NCBI GenBank assembly: GCA_010094045.1
Contig: ML986731.1
Coordinates: forward strand, 1 to 46,366
DNA length: 46,366 bases
Origin: Lojkania enalia
Taxonomy: Eukaryota > Ascomycota > Dothideomycetes > Pleosporales
Direction: 5' to 3'
A model generated the notes under the pieces. It made no database searches, was not told the DNA's origin, and was given only the letters and a program-made list of their open reading frames with translations. Both the position numbers and the translations under genes were made by a program. Shown here in pieces: positions 1 to 10,589 of the stretch. How positions within the stretch are numbered: position 1 is the stretch's first letter; the number at the start of each line of letters is the position of its first letter.

Positions 1-2657
1 TTAAGGCCTTTATTTAAGAGGATATAGCTAAGGTATTTAGTTCGGGTAATATAGAATTCGCTCTTCTTAATATCAACTTATAACCCTGCTTAATATAATC
101 TTTTAAGAACTTTCTTAATATAGATAGCGTATATTACCTCGTCCTCTAAGTAGATAAGGATATTATCTAGATAAATAATATAGAAGTTATCTAGGTAGTT
201 GATTAATATATTATTTATATAGCGTTAGTAAGTTGCTAAGCTATTATATAATCTAAAAGGTAGAACTTTATACTTATAAATTCTGTATTAAGTTTAAAAG
301 GTAGTATATTTCTTAGAACTAGAGTTTATTCTAATCTTATTAAAAGCCGCGTGAATATTAAACTTAGTAAAGATTGCTATTTTAGTAGGTTTAGATAAGA
401 GTTTATCTATATATAGTATCGGATATATATTTTTATAGGTAAGAGTATTAAGTTTATAATAATCTACGCAGATATACAAGTTACTATTAAATTTATAGAC
501 GTAAAAGATTAGAAATATAAAGAAGCTCCAACTCTATTTAATATACCTATACCGTAGATTATCTATAATATACTTCTTAGTTACCTCCAGCTCCTTAATA
601 TTCTACTTATATAACGGGCTATAACTATTAGGGAGGGGTTCTATAAGAACAATCTTATAATTATAAAGGTAGTATTCTAGTAATTAATAAGCCGCAGTTT
701 TATTAAATATATTCTAATACTTATAATATTTAGATAGTAATTAGAGATTTACTAGTATTTCGTTTTTAGCCTCGTCTTCCAACTCTAGGGCTTACTTATC
801 TTTAATTAGCTGCTTAATTTCGTATAGAGATGTAGAGAAAAACTCGTTCTCTTTCCTCTTTATATTAAAGTAGAAAGTATTAGCTAAGATAAGAGTAATA
901 ATAGAAGAATAGACTTTCTTCGGATTAGGTTTAAACTTTATTTTATATAGGCGTATAGGAGCTCTAAGCTTATTTAAACTATAAGTTATAAGAGACTAAT
1001 ATAGTTTTAGCAGTTTTACTAGACCTTTAATATAATAGATAGTTAGACTGCGAGACTACTAATACTAGTTCTTTTCCTATAGAGCGTCGCGTTGCTGGAT
1101 ATCTAGCTCTACTTTCTTATTATATACTAGCTAAGTTAATTATATAAGAAGAGAAAGTAAAGGATTATAAGTAGTAGGATACTTAGAGGACTATATAATC
1201 CGATTCTTATCCGTATCTAGCTGGAGTTGAAAATAATATAACTATTTAATACTAATAATATAATCCTAAGTACCTAGATCTATAATAATAAATAGGTAGT
1301 TTTAGATAGTTCTTCTATTAATTTGTAGGTATAAGTAAATATACTAATTAACTAGGGTTTAAATTCGGTTCTAAAAACCTTTAACAGTAATTTTAAAGGG
1401 TAAGTACTATATTAATATATATAGGGCTTAGGAGAGTAATCTAGCTACTATAGAATTAAGGAATAGAAAGCTTTAGGTGCTTATATTAACAAAGGTGTTT
1501 AATTATATACTAACGCCTTTTAAATATAGAATAGTAGAGATTTAAAAGTACTTTCCTTTAAATAAATATAATAAATTAATATTTAATAAGTTATACTTAT
1601 TTAAGTCTAGGACGGAGAGTTTTCTTAGGCGTTTTTATTTCCTACCTAAGAACTATCTAGGTAGTACTTATTTACGTCTAGAAACTCCTCTTCTTTAATC
1701 TTCTCTTATTTAACTTCTATTTCTTATACTTTAAGAATTGTATATTCGTTTGTAAAGTATTCTAGTTTACTATAATTATAGTAATTATCTAGGGTTATAT
1801 ACCTTTTAAATGCGGGAGTCTTACTAGATTATTAGAAAATAATTATAGTAGAATAAGGTATTAATACTAGAATAGATTGGGGTAGTATTAAATTATAGGT
1901 TACCTTAGATAAACTCTTAGAAACCTTTTAGTACTAATCCGAATTTATTTTAGCTGCAACCTATAGACTAGTAGTTTATTCTAGAAGGCTAGAAATACTC
2001 CTCCTTTCTATATTATAGGCTGTTAAGTAGGCGATTATAGTATTAAAGGAGCCTTTCCATATAAGCTTAAAGCTAAGGTTTAGTATTCTTAAGCTGGAGA
2101 GAATCTTATTTTATAGGTAGAAGAACTACTTAGATTAGGATACAGATCCTCTAATAGCTATACTAATAAAGCAAGCTTTAAAAGTTAGGAACGCTTCTCT
2201 CTTATTTATCCTTAGGACCTAAAACGCTTATTATACTTCTATCTCTTTATTATCTATAATAAAATATAATTATAGAAGTAAAATTATTTCTTTAATATTC
2301 TTAAACTAATACTAGTCTAATTTAGCTAGGTATTTTAGTTCTAGATACACTTTTGCAGTACTAGAGGTATATTTCTATACTAATACTATATATATATATT
2401 CTATTTAATAGTAATCTATATTAATCTTAAGTTAGTCTAGAATTAAGGCTTACTATTATTTAAATATAGGTTTACTACTATCTATAAAACTTTTAATCTT
2501 AGGCGTGCGTTTAGTAAGGTAGATTTAAGGGGGCTTAGAGGTAGTTAAGAGGTTTTTTACTAGGGGAGTTATAAAAGTTTCCTAATATATTATTAGTTCT
2601 AATTTAGTAGTTTATAGAGGTTAATTAAGACTAATAGTTTTCTATTATATTAAGCAT
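1..2657 (-). pseudogene. gag-pol remnant of Gypsy-1C (gag, protease, start of RT)
   Basis: Minus-strand reading gives a gag region (about 1500-2657), then a protease/linker and the reverse transcriptase entry domain. The clearest piece is at 294-479, where CVDYYKLNTLTYKNIYP and IFTKFNIHAAFNKIRI match the RT fingers region of Ty3/gypsy elements (family pattern VDYRxLNxxTxKxxYPLP and FTKxDLRxAYxxIRI). An ATG at 2655-2657 is the best candidate start in this copy; the corresponding codon is ATA in copy A and ACG in copy B. I could not prove that this start is in frame with the whole of gag. Many TAA/TAG stops interrupt the frame. The catalytic YxDD lies outside the window. Confidence 0.85.
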
Positions 2658-3199
2658 ATAATCTTCTCCTATAAAATTGCGATTTATTTCTTAAGGGTTA
2701 GTTTACTCTAATTTCTCTCTAAATTAGATAGGTTCTTTATTATAGGCCCTATAGAGAGGGGTCCGCCTGTTATAGGGCCCCCTATAAGAGGTAACAGTTG
2801 TTTTATACGCATAGATAAAAGTTTACTCTTACTATAACTTATATATATATTAATTCCAGTATAGGAATTAGAAGGTAAATTATAGTTAGATATTAGCGGT
2901 TGCCTCTAATTCTAATAGGTTATTAGTAGTCTCTAAGTTTCTACCTAGGTATACTCTACGTGGCTTTTCTAAAGGTAATCCTAATTATAGAGAATAGGAA
3001 GTTTTAAACTTAAAGGCTTTAATTAATAGAAGATCTCTAAAATCCTATTTAGGTAACTAAATAATTTAATATAATAGTATATAAGTATTATAACCTAAAC
3101 TAAATTAAGTATATTTTAGACTTAGATATATTTAAATAAATAATTAATACGATATTATTAAAGAGGCTATTACTAGTAGTATTAAATTCTTCTATATAA

Positions 3200-3478
3200 T
3201 ATAACGGTATAAGTAAGATAATAGGTCTAAATGCGGTATAAATCTACTTAGAGGTATATAGAAGTACGTAGGGGTTTAGAGACCTAGGAATTCTATTAAC
3301 AACTATAGGCCTTATATAAAAGGATATAGAAGAACTACTAAGCTACTTATAAGGGAGTGTACAACTATATACGGAAGGGAAAAGGGGTAGAACTGGGGGT
3401 AGAATAAGATAAGCGAAAAGCTTTAGGATAAGGTTGTATATAAAGCTTTTTGTAAAACGATTTCTTTGTATTATTATA
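3200..3478 (-). repeat. 5' LTR of Gypsy-1C (279 bp)
   Basis: Boundaries come from aligning with the paired LTRs of Gypsy-1A. Read on the minus strand it starts TATAATAATACAAAG and ends with the mutated form of CTGTTACA. TG...CA ends have become TA...TA by C-to-T and G-to-A change. The length is exactly that of the other LTRs of the family. Confidence 0.92.
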
Positions 3479-4665
3479 GTAGTACTCGCTAAAAAATTGC
3501 TTCTTTAAATTACCTAGGTATTTTTCTAGAGGCTAGTAGCCTTTATAAAGGCCTTACTATTAAACGAGAATTTTAACTTCTTATATTTTTCTATATTTAC
3601 CTTTAGAGTATTCTTTTTTACCTAGTTATTCTTATTTAAAATATTATTTTAGGCTTTTTATATTTCCTAATCTAGTATCTAATTTAGTAGCCTAATAGAT
3701 TTGTTTATATACTTATAATTACTCTAGAAGTACTACTTCTTATAGAAGTAGAGTAGTAGAGTACGCGATCGCAAACCAGATTTTTCTTAAAGCTATTATA
3801 TAATACTATTAGAATTTGCTTGAGGAATTAATAGATATTATAAAGCTATAAATAAGCCGAGCGTTTTCTATAGATTAAAATATCTATAGTAATTAGTATA
3901 TTAGTATACTAATTATTTAATTATAGGAATTAGTTAATTAATCCTACCTAGCTTATTTTTAGTATTAATTAGTACTATATAGATTAGCGCCTATATCTTA
4001 TCTTTCTTAGCAACTATTAGAAGAAAATCCTTTTCTACTCTAAGGCTCTAAACTTCTACTAAACTAGTAGCTTTAGTATAATAGATTATCTAATTCTACT
4101 AATTTAGTTACTTCTCTACCTCTCTATTAGTTAGGTACTTAAAGAGAGCTTAATATTTCTTCTAGATTAGTTGCTTCCTCGACTTAATAGTAGATACTAA
4201 CTTTTCTTATAACATTCTAAGAATCTTATAGCTAGTTATATTATTACTAAGTATTACTTTATATTAAGGTAATATTATTGTTAAGATATTACTATATATA
4301 ATATAGAGAGTATTATTAATTTTAATCTAATTTTTCCTTTATTAATTATATTAGTCTCTTACCTAGTTCTAATCTATTATTTATATTAAGGTTATCTTCT
4401 TATATATAACTCTATTAGAGGGGTATCTTATTATTTCCCCTTCTAGATTTACCTTTAAAGTCTGGAACTTATCTATATTAGAGAGGAGAGGTTCTAGCCT
4501 ATAGATTTTAACCTTTTTAAGAGGTACGCTTAGATCTAAATATTTCTATACCCTTAGTCTACTAGCTATTAGTTTATACTGCTCGACTTAATCCTCCTAA
4601 TTACTAGAAGTACTAAGTATCTTCTTTTTAAATATAGCTATAGAGGAGTATACAACTGTTATAAT
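3479..4665 (-). pseudogene. gag remnant of Copia-2b
   Basis: The minus strand aligns with the gag part of Copia-2a (about 16525-17690). I recognise it by that alignment rather than by a conserved domain. Shared landmarks include the segment at 3740-3780 with a GCGATCGCAAACC core and the region around 3900-3960. Stops are TAA/TAG, as elsewhere in the window. The start is approximate. The frame is cut at 3479 by Gypsy-1C, so any pol sequence of this copy lies outside the window. Confidence 0.7.
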
Positions 4666-4704
4666 ACTAGAAATATACTAGAATATATTAATACTAGAGA
4701 ATAA

Positions 4705-4844
4705 AATAGCCTTAAATATAATACAGCGTGTTAATAGGCTTATAAAGTATAGAATCTATATATAATACTAAAAGAATAGCCTTAAATGCGATATAACGTG
4801 TTAATATGCTTATAAAGTATAGAATTTACATATAATTCTAATAG
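4705..4844. repeat. 70-bp tandem duplication in the Copia-2b leader
   Basis: Two adjacent 70-bp units start at 4705 and 4775, each beginning AATAGCCTTAAAT and sharing GCTTATAAAGTATAGAAT. The complete copy Copia-2a has one unit at the matching place (about 16420-16485 on the other strand). The duplication is therefore private to this copy or its lineage. The two units differ mostly by C/T and G/A. Confidence 0.85.
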
Positions 4845-4977
4845 CTAAGTATCTAAAGATTGTTAGTAAATAATAAAAATAATAATATCGCGATATTATA
4901 ATACTAAATAAAAAGATATAATATTAATTATAATATATATATAAAAAGGTTAAGTTGCAGTTATTTTAGTATAGTAA

Positions 4978-4990
4978 CCGGGCTTATAAC
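4978..4990 (-). promoter_or_regulatory. primer binding site of Copia-2b
   Basis: Directly inside the LTR the minus strand reads GTTATAAGCCCGG. This is the same word as in Copia-2a and fits the anticodon arm of a methionine tRNA (complement ...GGGCTCATAAC) after one G-to-A change. Copia-class elements are known to prime from an internal tRNA-iMet fragment. Confidence 0.55.
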
Positions 4991-5194
4991 TATAGTAAGA
5001 GGCGAATCTTATCTTAGGGAGGGAGATAAGGAGCTAAACTAGTTGATTAAAGATAGCTAGCAAGCTATATTTATATATATAAAAAAGGGGTATATTAGCT
5101 AATATCTAGCGTAATATCCGGCGTAATATCGACTATAATATCGTACGTCGATATCTAATACAGCTTAGTAGACTAGCTAAAAATCCCTATAATA
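4991..5194 (-). repeat. 5' LTR of Copia-2b (204 bp)
   Basis: It aligns end to end with the two 204-bp LTRs of Copia-2a. On the minus strand it begins TATTATAGGGATTTTTAGC and ends just before the primer binding site. It shares the run of ATATTACG/ATATCGAC-type units seen in the other LTRs of the family. Confidence 0.92.
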
Positions 5195-6077
5195 ACTTCT
5201 ATATCTAGTTTCTAGTATTAAATTAGTCTATTTATACTCTACCTACCGCTTTTTTATCTACTTAAGTATCCTTCTAGTACGTATAATAGCTTACTAAACC
5301 GCTATTTATACTACTATTATATAATAGCCTCTAATTAGCTAGATATAGGATAGGGTAATAACTAAGAGTAGTTATATACTACGGGGAATTATTCTTATAG
5401 GTTTATAATAGAAGTGCATAAGTAGAGTATATAAAGAATATTTAAATTAACTATAAAAATCTATAAAAGTTAGAGTTATAAAGTTATTAAATATAATTTA
5501 ATTCTTCTACTATTCTTCCTACTTAATTATTACTTAGTAACTAAGCGAGCTTAGTAGCTTAGTTTTAACTAAGTTACTAAGCTATTTATATAATTAGTTC
5601 TATTTACTTATCTACCTAAGTTTTATACTTTAATAGATTCTAATATAAGGGTATTTATAATACTATCTCTCCTCTTTAAAATCTCGATCTAAAAGTTATT
5701 CCGTTCTTCTTAATTATATAGTAAGGTTAGTAAGCTACTTATATGTTCTTTATATACTTCCCTAATACCTTCTTCTTATTACTTTATACTAAGCTACTAT
5801 TACTATACTAATTATATTAATTCTTCTAGTTTAATTATAATATCCTATTCTTATTATTCTTATAAGAGACTAATATATAAAATTAATAAAAAGGAAACTT
5901 TAAAATAATTATACTATTCTAAATACCTCTAGTCTAGTATATAGTTATTTTATAATATTTCTTATAATACTTAAGATACTTATATACTTTAATTCCTTTA
6001 TTAATTCGTAATATTTATATATAGTAGTAGGACGTTAGAATAAGAAGTTTAAGAAGTTAGATCGCAAGTTTTAACTA
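5195..6077. other. AT-rich spacer without recognisable gene, probably the 3' end of Gypsy-2
   Basis: I see no coding frame with family similarity in either strand. The stretch is strongly depleted in CpA/TpG like its surroundings. It lies downstream of the Gypsy-2 chromodomain region (minus strand), so it could hold that element's 3' untranslated region and LTR. No second LTR is available in the window to confirm this. The only structure seen is the hairpin at 5548-5583. Confidence 0.4.
5548..5583. repeat. inverted repeat (15-bp arms, 6-bp loop)
   Basis: AGCTTAGTAGCTTAG at 5548-5562 pairs with CTAAGTTACTAAGCT at 5569-5583 with one mismatch. A near-palindromic relative (CTTAGTAACTAAG) lies just upstream at 5533-5545. 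Function unknown; it may be a remnant of a small transposon end. Confidence 0.6.
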
Positions 6078-6123
6078 ACGTAATCTACCACCGAGTTACA
6101 TACACCACCGAGTTACATACGCC
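6078..6123 (+). repeat. left terminal inverted repeat of Fot-1
   Basis: It pairs with 7884-7929 with only transition differences. Inside it ACCGAGTTACATAC occurs twice, 17 bp apart. Confidence 0.93.
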
Positions 6124-6201
6124 CTATTACAGACCAATTTTAAAGTAGGATATTTCAACAACTATTAAAGCTATTAATTACGTAGAAAGATATATATAAT
6201 C

Positions 6202-7824
6202 CTAATTACTTGGTATTTCGACTAGAGCTATTTTACACGTCTTAATGCGGTGGCCTAGCTCCCGACAGCGCCCACAGCGTCTTAGTTAGCGTGGTTGGCC
6301 GTGGCTATTTAAGCTATTTTGGCCCTTTTAACGGCCTTCTTGTTGTTGTATTACTAATTACAGTCCATCTAATATAGAGATAGTACTTGCGCCCTTAATT
6401 ATCTTGCGTTTACGTTCTTTGCGCTTTATAAGCATCGTATTTACCGCCCGGAGTTCTCTATTCTCGATTTCCAAAATTGAGTATCTATACGCTATAGATA
6501 TAATACCCTTTATAAGGCTTGCAAGACCTTCAAGTATTAATGTTAGTAAGCTACTTTAATATCGTTCTACGCGCCGTTGCACGTATTACGTCTAGCACTC
6601 TACCTCTAGGCGATTGTATGGTGTTTGTAACTACTATATAGCAGGTTCTAGGAGCGGCGGCGTCGGGGTTCGCAAGGCTTGGATATTAAGCTTTGAAATA
6701 ATACAATCTGGACTAAATAGGACCAATCCGGTCCCTCTAAAGCCTCTAGCTATGTTTTTATCCGTGATGGCGTTGTTAAAGGCCGCTTTAAATGCAGGTA
6801 GGAAGTCTTCTTTAGTTATGTGGTTAATGCGGCACCGAATCAAGCTTTTAATCTCCTTGCTGTATGCATACTTTAATAGACCAAAACAGCCTATATTAAG
6901 TAGCTGTAAAAGGTGCGATGAGTGCGGAGGTATATAAAGCGTAATAATATTGCGTTCTTTACAATAATCACAAAATTCAATGGAATTATAGCTATCATGG
7001 CCGTCTATAATAAGCAATCGGTAGGCGCTAGTAGTACTGGCTTTAGTGTGCTTGTCAAAGTGCTTAAGCTACTTAAACCCGTGTTTAATAGACGTCCAGC
7101 CCTTCTTACTAATAGATAGAACCCACTGAGGCCTATCTACAATTGACTGGTGCCAGGTATCGTATTGTTGCGCTCCCTTAAGGATGATAAACAGCGGAAT
7201 CGGCCAGCCACGCGCATTTGCTGCCACAATTGCTGTTACCCACTCAGTATTGCCTGGCTGAATAGATTTAGGTACTTGTCGCTTCTCAGTGCCAGTAATA
7301 ACCATTCTTGGGCCAATTTTACCCATTTAGAAGCCAGTCTCATTAAAATTGTACGTGTCTTCATTAAGGATGCCGTACTTAGCCTTAGTATTATGCATAA
7401 GGCGGAACCAGCCCTAAATAACCTTAGGATCTTTATTCAGAGCTCTTTAGTAGTCGTATCGTCGATTAACGCGTAACTTGAGCTCTGGAACGTGTAAGAC
7501 GAAGCGGTTAGGCCAATTTTTACCGACGCGTCGCTGACCGCGGTCAAGAAGCAGTTTATCGGCCATATCTCGCAACATGTCGAGATTGAGTTGAAATCCA
7601 CGCGTATCTACGTCAAGTGCATGTTCAATAATAGCCTTCTTCTCCAGATCGGTGAGGTTCTTGCAATTGGGGGTGCAATCGGCCCGGCAGGGGATTCTAT
7701 TGCGACGGTTGAGGAGGGTTTTTGCGTTAACGTCATACGAGTCTGCAGCAGACTAATTTGACCCAAATTGGCCTAAATCGATAGCTTCTATCGCTATATT
7801 GATATTGGCTTCAGATGAGCGCAT
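6202..7824 (-). pseudogene. Fot1-like transposase (DDE superfamily, CENP-B/pogo type), interrupted
   Basis: An ATG at 7824 opens a frame that runs 541 codons to a TAG at 6202; Fot1 transposase is 542 residues, so start and length fit. Such enzymes cut and paste the element at TA sites in the nucleus. The N-terminal part carries the DNA-binding region. The catalytic core includes YNFNETGF (first acidic site, here Asn where the family has Asp), a long open piece ending KKGWTSIKHGFK, LLIIDGHDSY (second acidic site intact) and IPPHSSHLLQLL. A C-terminal CCHC knuckle reads CGRCRELGHRIKTC. About a dozen in-frame TAG/TAA codons interrupt it, at positions where Gln is expected, clustered toward the C-terminus. 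It is therefore inactive, although the frame itself has no indel that I can see. Confidence 0.9.
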
Positions 7825-7883
7825 AATAAAGCGTGGTTGTGGAGATATCACGAAAAATAATAGGGTGATAGAGAAATCAGTGG

Positions 7884-7929
7884 GGCGCATGTAACTCGGT
7901 GGTGTATATAACTCGGTGGTGGATTACGT
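7884..7929 (-). repeat. right terminal inverted repeat of Fot-1
   Basis: Reverse complement of 6078-6123. The two ACCGAGTTA motifs, 17 bp apart, are kept. Confidence 0.93.
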
Positions 7930-7931
7930 TA

Positions 7932-8736
7932 GCTAAAGAGGAGTATTAAAAAATCCCAGATCAACTAAAGGATATAAGTAGTAAGGTAGTAGTAGTTTAG
8001 ATAAAAGTCTAGCATCTTTAGAAAATTTGTAAGTAAGTAAAGTATAGGTAAGTAGAGGGTTATAAGCATATATAAGAGCAATTTAAAGAAGAAGAAAAGG
8101 TAGATCGCGAGGCGGGTTTTCTTTTTAAGGTAGAGTTATCTCCTATAATACAGCTAATATTATTTAATCCTTCTACTCTATCTTTAGAATTCTTTTACAA
8201 GTTTAGTTTTTATAATATATTTATAATACTATAGAGCTAAAGTTTTCTCTTAGTTTTTAGGTATTATTCTATAGGTTCCTATACTTATCTATTTCTAACT
8301 ATTTAAGTAGATAGTATTACTTACTCTTCTATATCTTATATTTTATTATTCTTTTAATCTTCTATTTCTAGTTTTCTCTATACGCATCTATATTATATAC
8401 TACTAGTTTAGTATCTTAGAGTGCCTTTTCTATAAATACAATATAGAAGGTTAGGTAGATTTTTATAGTTGTAGGTAATTTAAGTTAATAGTTTACGGGT
8501 AAAATTTGCCTATTAATTTTATACGGTCTAATTTTAATATAGTCTAGTTTACTACTTAGTTATTTACTTTAAATATTTTGTCGTAGTAGCTAAACTTTTT
8601 CTTCTTTCTTAAAATAAGGTAGCTATTTATATTTCTTATTATAATACTTTTTTATAGTATATTATAGGAATTAAAAGTCTTTCTTAAATAAGTCTTATAT
8701 TTACTAGATAATTTTAACTCATTTCTATACTTATAG
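7932..8736 (-). pseudogene. Gypsy-2 pol C-terminus: integrase tail and chromodomain
   Basis: The minus strand at about 8400-8640 has the integrase C-terminal pattern of gypsy elements, equivalent to the family's VGDxVWLxxRNI...RPSKKLDxxxxGPFxI...YxLxLP segment; visible words include LLRQNI, SSKLDY and YKI. It is followed at about 8280-8400 by a region matching the chromodomain (family EVExILxxR...YLVKWxGY). Chromodomains direct integration to histone H3K9-methylated chromatin, which fits the position of the block. From about 8150 down to 7932 I see no domain; this should be 3' untranslated region or LTR. Stops are frequent. Confidence 0.7.
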
Positions 8737-8738
8737 TA

Positions 8739-8794
8739 ATATATTCTACTATTAAAGCGGCTAAACTATTAAAGCGGCTACTTTTTCTTAGTAT
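8739..8794 (+). repeat. left terminal inverted repeat of Fot-2
   Basis: ATTAAAGCGGCTA occurs twice, 17 bp apart. It pairs almost perfectly with 10532-10587. Confidence 0.9.
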
Positions 8795-8874
8795 AACAAA
8801 TACTATATACGAAAAGTTAATTTACTTAATACTAATAAGAGATTTTATATATAATATACTTTTATCTAATTTAG

Positions 8875-10480
8875 AATTTTCTCTACTATCCTTTTAGCAC
8901 GTATAAGCGTTATATCTAGTCTTACTATAGTTACTATAGTAGCGTTAAGCTGGTTAAGCCCTTTCTTAAGTATTAGTACTACAAGTCTTCTTAAAGGGTT
9001 AAGAGTCTATAGATACTTTAGCAGCTATATATAAAGATCTCTTACTATATAATACTATACTACTATACTAAATATACTTTCTTTTACGCGTTTTATACTT
9101 AGTTACTTCTTCTAATTACCTTTTAAGCTTAGAGTTGCGAGCTTAAAGAAGTATATTCTAATATAGTATTAACTTAGCACCTTTTATAAGCTATAAGAAT
9201 CCTTCTTACACCTCTTTTAGTAATTATACGAAGGACTTTTATATAAGTATTAATTGTAACCTAAATTTATATATATTACTTAGAGTTTTAAACTACTAGA
9301 AGTTTTCTTATAGAAGTAGTTCTAGTAGAGTATATAGTTGTATATTAAGGCGATTTAATATAACCTATACATTTAAAGGAATAATTTCTATTACTTTAAA
9401 AGCCTTTTAATAGTTCTCATATGTAAATATATTAAAAAACGCGTCCTTAAAGACTAGAAGAAAGCCTTCTTTATTAATATAGTAGACGCGTTAGTATACT
9501 AAGTCTTATACATACTATAAGTACTTTAGTTCTAATAGTAAGAAGTAAACTATATTAAAAGGCTAAAGTATATATAATAAATAAGAAGGTATATAAAGTG
9601 TTAGAATCTTTTATATAAGATAGTAATCTTTAAATTCTTAGTTAAGGTGGCTTTTATAGCCGTCTAAAATAAATAGCCTATATAATTCTACTTAACGCAT
9701 CTTTATATACTTATTAAAATACTTTAGCTACTTAAAACTAAGTATATTATTTATCCAGCCGTTCTTAGAGACTGAAATTTTCCAATTATATAGTATATCT
9801 ACTTCTTTATACTATATAGAGATATAGACGCGTCCTTTATAGATAATAAATAGTAGGATTATATATATAGTAGTATAGATATTTTAGATAATTATAACCT
9901 ACTTATAATTGTCTAGTTATATAAGAGTAGGTCTTATATAATGTTCTAAACCTATAATAACCTTTATAGTATTAATAATACCTATCTAAAAACCTATCTA
10001 ATTATAGTTGTAGATTTTAATATTATATATATTATATTTTGCAATTATATTCTATACGAGTTTAAACTATATATTAATAACCTTTAAGTTCTCTTATTTT
10101 ATTCTTTAATAATCCTCTACTTAATTAAAAGTTATTTTAAACTTATTTATATGTACTATAAATTATTTAGACCAATTCTTTCTTATAGATATTCTACTAT
10201 ATACGCCTAATAGTTTATCTACTATATCTACTATCTTATATAGCCGGGGCGTAAATCCTCGCAAATTAAGGTTAAGAATATATTGTACGATTGTTTATTC
10301 TTTAGTTACTATAAGCTTCTAGCGATTTCGTTGTATATAAAAGCGAAATGTAATTCCGTAAAGTTGAGTAGAGAGTTGTTAATATTATATATTAAAAGCT
10401 ATAGTAGTGCGTTATACGCTCTTAAATTAGTCTAATTTATACGCCTATAAGGTAAGCTTAATTCTACTTTCTTATTAAAT
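8875..10480 (-). pseudogene. Fot-2 transposase remnant
   Basis: The minus strand shows the DDE-type transposase layout. At about 9990-10030 the family NVDETGF motif is degraded. A run over about 9400-9500 contains INKEGFLLVFKDAFFNIF, which matches the conserved region after the last catalytic site (family DFLPAFKxAFxxAF). A C-terminal zinc knuckle at about 8905-8950 reads RYYSNYSKTRYNAYTC, in which the first two Cys and the His have become Tyr. Coordinates are approximate. Stops are TAA/TAG and no intact product is possible. Confidence 0.75.
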
Positions 10481-10531
10481 TAATAGAAAGTTGTATTATA
10501 GATTTATTATAGTTTATATATAGTGTTTATA

Positions 10532-10587
10532 ATACTAAGAAAAAGTAGCCGCTTTAATAGTTTAGCCGCTTTAATAGTAGAATATAT
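10532..10587 (-). repeat. right terminal inverted repeat of Fot-2
   Basis: Reverse complement of 8739-8794, including the two 17-bp-spaced AAAGCGGC motifs. This pair is the best-conserved terminal repeat in the window. Confidence 0.9.
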
Positions 10588-10589
10588 TA

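Larger units (their letters stand above)
1..3478 (-). mobile_element. Gypsy-1C, Ty3/gypsy LTR retrotransposon, 5' half
   Basis: This is the 5' half of a minus-strand Ty3/gypsy element: LTR at the right (200-300 bp class), an untranslated leader of about 540 bp (2658-3199), then gag, protease and the start of reverse transcriptase, where the window ends. It is the same family as the two plus-strand elements at 28698 and 39367: the LTR has the same length (279 bp), and the leader and gag can be aligned base by base, with differences almost all C/T or G/A. It interrupts the gag of a minus-strand copia copy (3479-5194). The 5 bp next to its LTR are GTAGT; the matching target duplication and the 3' half would lie left of the window. 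Confidence 0.9.
3479..5194 (-). mobile_element. Copia-2b, truncated Ty1/copia element (LTR plus gag)
   Basis: This is a minus-strand copy of the element found complete at 16066-21718. It retains the 5' LTR, the primer binding site, a leader that carries a 70-bp tandem duplication, and gag as far as the point matching about 17690 of the complete copy. It stops exactly at the LTR of Gypsy-1C, so the rest of the element is expected to lie beyond Gypsy-1C, to the left of the window. The 5 bp outside the LTR are ACTTC (5195-5199). It is more heavily mutated than the complete copy. Confidence 0.88.
6078..7929 (-). mobile_element. Fot-1, Fot1/pogo-like DNA transposon, least mutated copy
   Basis: A complete 1852-bp element with 46-bp terminal inverted repeats starting ACGTAATC, flanked by TA target duplications at 6076-6077 and 7930-7931. 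Its one gene is a Fot1-type transposase on the minus strand. Unlike everything around it, the element still has many CpA and TpG dinucleotides, a higher GC content and several open stretches of over 80 codons. It therefore arrived late or escaped most of the RIP that affected its neighbours. The host sequence is probably the 3' end of Gypsy-2. Confidence 0.93.
8739..10587 (-). mobile_element. Fot-2, Fot1/pogo-like DNA transposon
   Basis: An element of about 1849 bp with 56-bp terminal inverted repeats that are nearly perfect (8739-8794 and 10532-10587). Flanking TA is at 8737-8738 and 10588-10589. The exact outer edge is uncertain by a few bases, because the flanks continue to look inverted (AGTAATA) and an alternative TA lies 4 bp further in. 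The transposase is on the minus strand. It interrupts the integrase of Gypsy-2. Confidence 0.88.

Noticed and set aside
6078..6123. Short direct repeats at the transposon ends as a CRISPR-like array
   Set aside because: Only two units per end, each inside a terminal inverted repeat next to a TA duplication. No spacer series and no cas genes; the genome is fungal.
6614..7476. Open frames on the plus strand at 6614-6937, 6922-7119 and 7150-7476
   Set aside because: They lie opposite the Fot-1 transposase, whose minus-strand frame has clear family motifs. They have no recognisable features and exist because this element is less rich in stops.
8735..8746. Alternative outer edge of Fot-2 at an inner or outer TA
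   Set aside because: Several TAs lie near the edge and the flanks continue to look inverted. I kept 8739-10587 because its ends fit a mutated ACGTA start like the other Fot elements; the choice is uncertain by a few bases.
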